Shown piece after piece: positions 7,939 through 11,800 of a stretch of DNA of 11,800 nucleotides. The notes under the pieces were generated by a model that saw only the letters and a list, made by a program, of their open reading frames with translations, did not search any database and had not been told where the DNA came from. Each line of letters begins with the position of its first letter. Position 1 is the first letter of the stretch. The translations under genes and the position numbers were made by a program. The stretch spans positions 1-11,800 of the forward strand of contig NZ_ALEE01000792.1 in the NCBI RefSeq assembly GCF_000282995.1. The letters run 5' to 3'. Source of the DNA: Melaminivora alkalimesophila. Lineage in GTDB: Bacteria; Pseudomonadota; Gammaproteobacteria; Burkholderiales; Burkholderiaceae_C.

Positions 7939-8958
7939 ATGACCGAACGCATCAGCTTCACCCGCTACCTGGTCGAACAGCAGCGCGTGCACGGCCGTAT
8001 CCCGCCGCAGCTGCGCCTGCTGCTGGAGGTGGTGGCGCGCGCCTGCAAGCGCATCAGCCTGGCCGTGAACAAGGGCGACCTGGGCGACGTGATGGGCACG
8101 GCCAGCACCCAGAACGTGCAGGGCGAGGTGCAAAAGAAGCTGGACATCATCGCCAACGAGACACTGATCGAGGCCAACGAATGGGGCGGCCATCTGGCGG
8201 CCATGGCCAGCGAGGAGATGGAGGGCATCTATGTGGTGCCCAACCGCTATCCGCAGGGCGAATACCTGATGCTGTTCGATCCACTCGATGGCTCGTCGAA
8301 CATCGACGTGAACGTGAGCATCGGCACCATCTTCAGCGTGCTGAAAAAACCCGAGGGCCACCCCGGCGTGCAGGTGGAGGATTTCCTGCAGCCGGGCTCG
8401 GCCCAGGTCGCCGCCGGCTACTGCATCTACGGCCCGCAGACTACGCTGGTGCTCACGGTGGGGGACGGCGTCGCCATGTTCACGCTGGACCGCGAGCAGG
8501 GCTCCTTCGTGCTCACGCGCGAGAACATCCGCATCCCCGAAGACACCAAAGAGTTCGCCATCAACATGAGCAACATGCGCCACTGGGACGAGCCGGTGCG
8601 CCGCTACATCGACGAGTGCCTGGCGGGCGAGACCGGCCCGCGCGGCAAGAATTTCAACATGCGCTGGATCGCCAGCATGGTGGCCGACGTGCATCGCATC
8701 CTGATGCGCGGCGGCATCTTCATGTACCCGTGGGACAAGCGCGAACCGAACAAGCCGGGCAAGCTGCGCCTGATGTACGAGGCCAACCCCATGGGCTGGC
8801 TGGTCGAGCAGGCCGGCGGCAGCGCCACGAACGGCCGCCAGCGCATCCTGGATGTGCAGCCCACGCAACTGCACGAGCGTGTGAGCGTGATCCTGGGCTC
8901 GAAAAACGAGGTCGAGCGCGTGACGAGCTACCATAACGACCCGCAAGGCGGTATATAA
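7939..8958 (+). CDS. fbp: Fructose-1,6-bisphosphatase class I
   Basis: FBPase hydrolyses fructose-1,6-bisphosphate to fructose-6-phosphate, the committed step of gluconeogenesis (and of the Calvin cycle where present). The 339-residue product has the class I metal-binding motif FDPLDGSSN (residues 113-121, Asp114 and Asp117), the upstream acidic MASEEMEG (89-96), and the FBPase signature [13 protein letters not shown] near residues 274-286. An ideal ribosome binding site, AAGGAGG (7925-7931), lies 7 bp before the ATG. It is the third gene of the co-oriented prfB-pepN-fbp run. Its TAA stop (8956-8958) lies inside a perfect TATAAT, and the tRNA-Thr gene begins 11 bp later, so its 3' end doubles as tRNA promoter DNA. 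There is no terminator between fbp and the tRNA. Confidence 0.97.
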   Translation: MTERISFTRYLVEQQRVHGRIPPQLRLLLEVVARACKRISLAVNKGDLGDVMGTASTQNVQGEVQKKLDIIANETLIEANEWGGHLAAMASEEMEGIYVVPNRYPQGEYLMLFDPLDGSSNIDVNVSIGTIFSVLKKPEGHPGVQVEDFLQPGSAQVAAGYCIYGPQTTLVLTVGDGVAMFTLDREQGSFVLTRENIRIPEDTKEFAINMSNMRHWDEPVRRYIDECLAGETGPRGKNFNMRWIASMVADVHRILMRGGIFMYPWDKREPNKPGKLRLMYEANPMGWLVEQAGGSATNGRQRILDVQPTQLHERVSVILGSKNEVERVTSYHNDPQGGI

Positions 8959-8959
8959 T
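8954..8959 (+). promoter_or_regulatory. Putative -10 box of the tRNA-Thr promoter
   Basis: A perfect TATAAT hexamer overlaps the fbp stop codon. A start about 7 bp downstream would be near 8966, leaving a leader of about 4 nt before the tRNA 5' end at 8970. No good -35 hexamer is found 16-19 bp upstream, so strength is uncertain. The tRNA may also be cut from fbp read-through transcripts. Confidence 0.45.
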
Positions 8960-8969
8960 CGGAGACTTC

Positions 8970-9045
8970 GCCGGAGTAGCTCAGTCGGTAGAGCAGCTCA
9001 TTCGTAATGAGAAGGTCGGGGGTTCGATTCCTCTCTCCGGCACCA
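8970..9045 (+). tRNA. tRNA-Thr (anticodon CGT)
   Basis: This 76-nt cloverleaf has a perfect acceptor stem, GCCGGAG (8970-8976) with CTCCGGC (9035-9041). The D arm is GCTC-N8-GAGC, and the anticodon loop TTCGTAA (9001-9007) carries CGT at 9003-9005. The T loop is TTCGATT (9023-9029) on a 5-bp stem with two G-T wobbles. The discriminator A and CCA are encoded (9042-9045). The G-A opposition at the top of the anticodon stem also occurs in E. coli tRNA-Thr(CGU). It reads ACG codons. Confidence 0.97.
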
Positions 9046-9057
9046 GGCACCACAAGG

Positions 9058-9092
9058 AAACCCCGCTACCAAAACGGTAGCGGGGTTTTTTT
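9058..9092 (+). terminator. Intrinsic terminator after tRNA-Thr
   Basis: CCCCGCTACC (9061-9070) pairs perfectly with GGTAGCGGGG (9076-9085) around an AAAAC loop, followed by seven T residues (9086-9092). AAA (9058-9060) before the stem can extend the pairing. It lies 12 bp after the tRNA CCA and should end transcripts of the tRNA and any read-through from fbp. Confidence 0.93.
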
Positions 9093-9278
9093 GTCTGTGT
9101 GGGTCGGCGGGTCGCTTGCGACAGGCAATCGGCCGCTCCTGCCTCGGCGTCCTTTCCTCGCCCCCGCCCCCTGGCCCAATCCCGGCACCGTCCCAGCAGC
9201 CTTGCGCCTACAGGGCGCTCGCTGCAGAGGTGGTACGGTACCCTGGTCTTTTCACTTTGCTGTTCAGGAGGACCAAGA
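9093..9278 (+). promoter_or_regulatory. Leader region of the baeRF-like gene
   Basis: This 186-bp stretch holds no convincing gene. It contains a pyrimidine-rich run (about 9133-9195), a small hairpin GCGCC-TACAG-GGCGC (9204-9218), and an 11-bp palindrome GGTAC-G-GTACC (9232-9242), which could be an operator. No clear -10/-35 pair is found. Because a strong terminator precedes it, the promoter of the downstream gene should lie here. Confidence 0.4.
9266..9272 (+). promoter_or_regulatory. Ribosome binding site fixing the baeRF-like start
   Basis: AGGAGGA lies 6 bp before the ATG at 9279. The reading frame extends upstream to 9099, but that extension is low-complexity and unlike the protein family, so this strong Shine-Dalgarno sequence decides the start at 9279. 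Confidence 0.85.
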
Positions 9279-10352
9279 ATGGATTCGTTGCCCCGGGATT
9301 TCGCGAGCGGAGCGCTTTTCAACCCCCAGGCGCCCTGCGTCTCGCTCTACCAGCGCACGCACCGCACCCACCCCGACAACGCCGGTGACCCGATCCAGTT
9401 CGGCAACCTGCTCAAGGAGCTGGAAGCCTCGCTGGCGCGCCAGTACTCGGCCCAGGAGATCGAGCCCCTGCTGGCGCCGCTGCGCCGGCTGGCGTCCGAC
9501 GACCGTTTCTGGCGCTACACCACGGACGGGCTGGTCTGCCTGAGCGCCCCGGGCTTCTTCCGTGCCTACCAGGTGCTGCGCCCCATGCCGAACCTGGCGA
9601 TCGTCGCCGACAGCTTCCACCTCAAGCCGCTCTTGCGCACCCTGCAGTCGGCCGGCGACTACCAGGTCCTGGAGATCAGCCGCGACAGCGTCTCGCTGTA
9701 CGAGGGCAACCGCTACGGCCTCAGGCAAGTGGAACTCGCCGACGGCGTGCCGCGTCGGGCCAGCGAGGTGCTGGGCACGGACAATACCAACCTGAGCGAT
9801 GCGGACGCCGAGAAATTCATGCGTGCCGTGGACCGCGCGCTGCTCGACCACCACACCCACCCGGCACGCAAGGCGCCGGTCATCCTCGCGGCGCTGCCGC
9901 AGAACGAGAGCCTGTTTCGCGCCGTGAGCCACAACCCGAACCTGCTGGACGTGGGCATCGGCGCCAGCGCGCAAACGCTCAGCATCGAGCAGCTGCGCGA
10001 GCGCGCGTGGGAACTGGTCGAGCCGCTGTACCTGCAGCGCCTGGCCGAGCTGGTGGACCGCTACGGCGCGGCCTCGGGGCGCTCGCAGGCCGACAGCGAC
10101 CTCGCCTCGATCGTCCAGGGCGCGCGCGAGGGGCGGGTGGAGGCCCTGCTGGTCGAGGCCGAGCGGCGCATTCCGGGGCGCATTGACGCCGCGAGCGGGC
10201 GCGTGGAATACGACGAGCTGGCCAATCCCGAGGTGGACGATCTGCTCGACGACGTGGCCGAGCTGGTGCTGCGCAACGGCGGCGAGGTGGTGGTGGTGCC
10301 CGCCGAGCGCATGCCCGTGGATTCGGGCCTGGCAGCGATCTACCGCTATTGA
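9279..10352 (+). CDS. baeRF family 3-like protein (eRF1/Pelota-related)
   Basis: The 357-residue soluble protein resembles the bacterial archaeo-eukaryotic release-factor-like proteins of family 3. These share domains with eRF1/Pelota and have been proposed, from comparative genomics, to act in ribosome rescue or stress; no function is established. Supporting stretches in order are CVSLYQRTHRTHPDN (about 20-34), DDRFWRYTTDGL followed by FFRAYQVLRP (about 75-100), ADSFHLKPLLR (about 108-120), ISRDSVSLYEGNRYGLRQVEL (about 132-152), ILAALPQNESLFRAVSHNPNLL, and GREVEALLVE-like and GGEVVVVPAERMP segments before the terminal LAAIYRY. No GGQ tripeptide is present, so it is unlikely to be a peptidyl-tRNA hydrolysing factor in the RF manner. 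It is apparently monocistronic, with its own leader after the tRNA terminator, and converges with the methyltransferase gene. Family call is from memory of the alignment pattern. Confidence 0.75.
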   Translation: MDSLPRDFASGALFNPQAPCVSLYQRTHRTHPDNAGDPIQFGNLLKELEASLARQYSAQEIEPLLAPLRRLASDDRFWRYTTDGLVCLSAPGFFRAYQVLRPMPNLAIVADSFHLKPLLRTLQSAGDYQVLEISRDSVSLYEGNRYGLRQVELADGVPRRASEVLGTDNTNLSDADAEKFMRAVDRALLDHHTHPARKAPVILAALPQNESLFRAVSHNPNLLDVGIGASAQTLSIEQLRERAWELVEPLYLQRLAELVDRYGAASGRSQADSDLASIVQGAREGRVEALLVEAERRIPGRIDAASGRVEYDELANPEVDDLLDDVAELVLRNGGEVVVVPAERMPVDSGLAAIYRY

Positions 10353-10381
10353 CTCGACGCGCGGGCGCGGGCGCCGCGGCT

Positions 10382-11167
10382 TCAATGGACGCCGGCGGCG
10401 CTTGCGTGCAGGCAGATCGCTGCGGCCGCGGCCACGTTCAGCGACTCCTCGCCGCCCGGCTGGATGATGCGGATGTGCTGCGCGGCACGCTGCTCCAGCA
10501 CGGCGGAGACGCCCTGCCCTTCATGGCCCAGCACCCAGGCGCAAGGCCAGGGCAGGCTGGCGCGGTGCAGGTACTCGCCCTGGTGGGAGCTGGTGACCAG
10601 CAGCGGAAGCTCCAGTGCCTCCAGCAACGCCGCCTCGTCCAGTCCCTCCACCAATCGCAGCCCGAAATGCGCGCCCATGCCGGCGCGCAGCACCTTGGGC
10701 GACCACAGCCCGGCGGTGCCGCGGATGGCGGCCACCTGCGAGAAGCCGAAGGCCGCGGCGCTGCGCAGGATCGAGCCCACGTTGCCCGCATCCTGCAGCC
10801 GGTCGAGCACCACCGTCGGCGCGTCGGCGACGAGTTCGACCGCGGCCGGCAGCTCCAGCACGAAGCCCATGTGCGCAGGTGACTCCAGCGCGCTGATGGC
10901 GCTCCACAGGGCGTCTGCGACCACGACGTTGCGGGCGGCCGCCTGGCGGTGCGCCGGCTGCGCCCGCTCCCAGCCGGCCTGCGAAAACACCGCCATCGAC
11001 GGCACCCGGCCGCGCAGCAGCGCCGCGCTGCACAGGTGTTCGCCTTCCACCCACACGCGTCCCTGGCGGCGGTAGGCGGTGCTGTCGTGCGCCAACCGGC
11101 GCAGGTCCTTGACCAGCGGGTTGGCGGCCGACTGGATGGACTGCAAGGGGGTGTGGCCGGAATTCAT
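10382..11167 (-). CDS. SpoU/TrmH-family RNA 2'-O-methyltransferase
   Basis: This 261-residue S-adenosylmethionine-dependent enzyme methylates ribose 2'-OH of rRNA or tRNA; the target nucleotide is not predictable. All three SPOUT motifs are visible: motif 1 [20 protein letters not shown] (120-139; the Asn/Gly/Arg core), motif 2 [10 protein letters not shown] (211-220), and motif 3 [17 protein letters not shown] (235-251), which forms the knotted cofactor site. An N-terminal substrate-binding domain occupies about residues 1-105, with [13 protein letters not shown] as in the SpoU_sub_bind domain of RlmB-like proteins. The ATG (11167-11165) overlaps the rnhB TGA (11166-11164) in an ATGA, implying coupled translation. 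It converges with the baeRF-like gene at 29 bp. Confidence 0.92.
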   Translation of the reverse strand: MNSGHTPLQSIQSAANPLVKDLRRLAHDSTAYRRQGRVWVEGEHLCSAALLRGRVPSMAVFSQAGWERAQPAHRQAAARNVVVADALWSAISALESPAHMGFVLELPAAVELVADAPTVVLDRLQDAGNVGSILRSAAAFGFSQVAAIRGTAGLWSPKVLRAGMGAHFGLRLVEGLDEAALLEALELPLLVTSSHQGEYLHRASLPWPCAWVLGHEGQGVSAVLEQRAAQHIRIIQPGGEESLNVAAAAAICLHASAAGVH

Positions 11168-11667
11168 GCGGCGGTGGGTGTGGGCGAGGCGGCCAGGGCG
11201 CGCGCCACTGGCGCGAAGGAGCGTCGGTGCTGCGGGCAGGCGCCGTGCAGCGCCAGCGCCTGCAGGTGGGCGGCGGTGCCATAGCCCTTGTGGGTGGCAA
11301 AGCCGTACTCGGGGTGGCGCTCGTGGAGTTCGGCGCACCAGCGGTCGCGTGTGACCTTGGCGAGGATCGAGGCGGCGGCGATGGCTGCGACGCGCGCATC
11401 GCCGCGCACGATGGCTTCGGCCGGCAGGCGCAGCACCGGCAGGCGGTTGCCATCGACGAGCACACGGCCCGGGCGCAGCCGCAGCCCCTCGACGGCGCGT
11501 TGCATGGCAAGCATCGTCGCCTGCAGGATGTTCAGCCGGTCGATTTCCTCGACGCTGGCCTGCGCGATGCTGCAGCACAGCGCCTGCGCGCGGATCTGGT
11601 CGTACAGCCGTTCGCGCCGGGCGGCACCCAACGTCTTGGAGTCCGCGAGGCCTTCGATGGGCCGGGC
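11164..11667 (-). CDS. rnhB: Ribonuclease HII, N-terminally truncated at a sequence junction
   Basis: RNase HII cleaves RNA in RNA-DNA hybrids and removes single ribonucleotides from DNA. From [13 protein letters not shown] onward the protein is clearly RNase [32 protein letters not shown] with the third catalytic Asp, [21 protein letters not shown] with the fourth, and [15 protein letters not shown]. About 35-40 N-terminal residues are absent, including the GVDEAGRGPLAG motif with the first catalytic Asp-Glu pair. Upstream of about 11660-11672 the frame stays open but encodes nothing like RNase HII; that DNA is instead coding on the other strand. A GTG at 11676 could serve as a start but would give an inactive enzyme. 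The 3' end overlaps the methyltransferase gene by 4 bp. It is either disrupted or the victim of an assembly join. Confidence 0.85.
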   Translation of the reverse strand, partial: ARPIEGLADSKTLGAARRERLYDQIRAQALCCSIAQASVEEIDRLNILQATMLAMQRAVEGLRLRPGRVLVDGNRLPVLRLPAEAIVRGDARVAAIAAASILAKVTRDRWCAELHERHPEYGFATHKGYGTAAHLQALALHGACPQHRRSFAPVARALAASPTPTAA

Positions 11668-11800
11668 GCCTTCCACAGCCTGGTGGGCGACATCGTCTCG
11701 CGCCGGTACGGCGGCTTCGCCCTGATGTGGACCGTGGCCGAGGATGGACAGATCCGCGTGGGGCTGCGCTCGCAGCGCGATTACGACTGCTCCCCGCTGG
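11668..11800 (+). CDS. Fragment resembling a DHH-family phosphoesterase C-terminus (partial both ends)
   Basis: From about 11668 the plus strand is open in one frame to the window edge. It reads [18 protein letters not shown], then [26 protein letters not shown]. This resembles the segment of DHH/DHHA1 phosphoesterases just before the GGGGH motif, where the pattern is hydrophobic strand, LRS.x.D.D, then the Gly-rich loop. The Gly-rich loop itself would lie beyond the window. No start codon or ribosome binding site belongs to it here; its N-terminal part is replaced by rnhB on the opposite strand. The family is inferred from a short stretch and could be wrong, but the coding frame and strand are convincing. 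Confidence 0.5.

Noticed and set aside
7675..8946. A 423-codon minus-strand open frame antisense to the end of pepN and all of fbp.
   Set aside because: It has the same His/Ala/Leu shadow composition and no recognisable domain, while fbp on the plus strand is unambiguous.
6868..8958. Reading fbp as a 696-residue protein starting inside pepN.
   Set aside because: The upstream extension is an out-of-frame translation of pepN. The AAGGAGG ribosome binding site at 7925-7931 and the FBPase N-terminus fix the start at 7939.
9099..9278. An N-terminal extension of the baeRF-like protein from 9099.
   Set aside because: The translated extension is low-complexity, crosses the leader after the terminator, and is not needed by the family; the strong ribosome binding site at 9266-9272 supports 9279.
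10353..10381. A possible terminator in the 29-bp gap between the convergent baeRF-like and methyltransferase genes.
   Set aside because: The gap is GC-rich with partial symmetry but no clean stem-loop and no T tract on either strand.

Overview
The window is about two-thirds G+C, densely packed with genes and has short intergenic gaps. The protein sequences and the gene mix (plsY, ybaK, a Tas-type aldo/keto reductase, prfB-pepN-fbp, a tRNA-Thr(CGU), rnhB with a SpoU-type methyltransferase) look like a chromosomal segment of a betaproteobacterium, most likely Burkholderiales/Comamonadaceae. That assignment rests on recognition of the proteins, not on a database search. No insertion sequence, prophage or CRISPR array is visible.

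Layout. Bases 1-560 (+) are the 3' part of an HD-GYP-like protein gene. A convergent minus-strand cluster follows, transcribed tas (1817-2875) > ybaK (1269-1769) > plsY (579-1211). A 121-bp divergent spacer with inverted repeats separates tas from an alpha/beta hydrolase gene (2997-3923, +). Next come prfB (4042-5146, RF2 with the classic +1 programmed frameshift), pepN (5183-7882) and fbp (7939-8958), closely spaced and co-oriented. A tRNA-Thr(CGU) lies 11 bp after fbp and is closed by a strong intrinsic terminator. A 186-bp leader then precedes a 357-aa protein resembling family 3 of the bacterial archaeo-eukaryotic release-factor-like (baeRF) proteins (9279-10352, +). Convergent to it are an RNA 2'-O-methyltransferase of the SpoU/TrmH family (10382-11167, -) and rnhB (about 11164-11667, -), which overlap by 4 bp.

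Translation and RNA handling dominate: YbaK (mischarged Cys-tRNA editing), RF2, a tRNA, a baeRF protein, an RNA methyltransferase and RNase HII. PlsY (phospholipid synthesis), PepN (peptide turnover) and FBPase (gluconeogenesis/Calvin cycle) are housekeeping.

The most unusual points are two. At the right end, rnhB loses its N-terminus, including the DEAGRG catalytic motif, at about 11660-11672, and the sequence continues directly into an opposite-strand fragment that looks like a DHH-type phosphoesterase C-terminus; this is either a rearrangement or an assembly chimera. The second is the baeRF-type gene sitting among translation genes. I saw no clear sign of a multi-gene novel defence or biosynthetic system.
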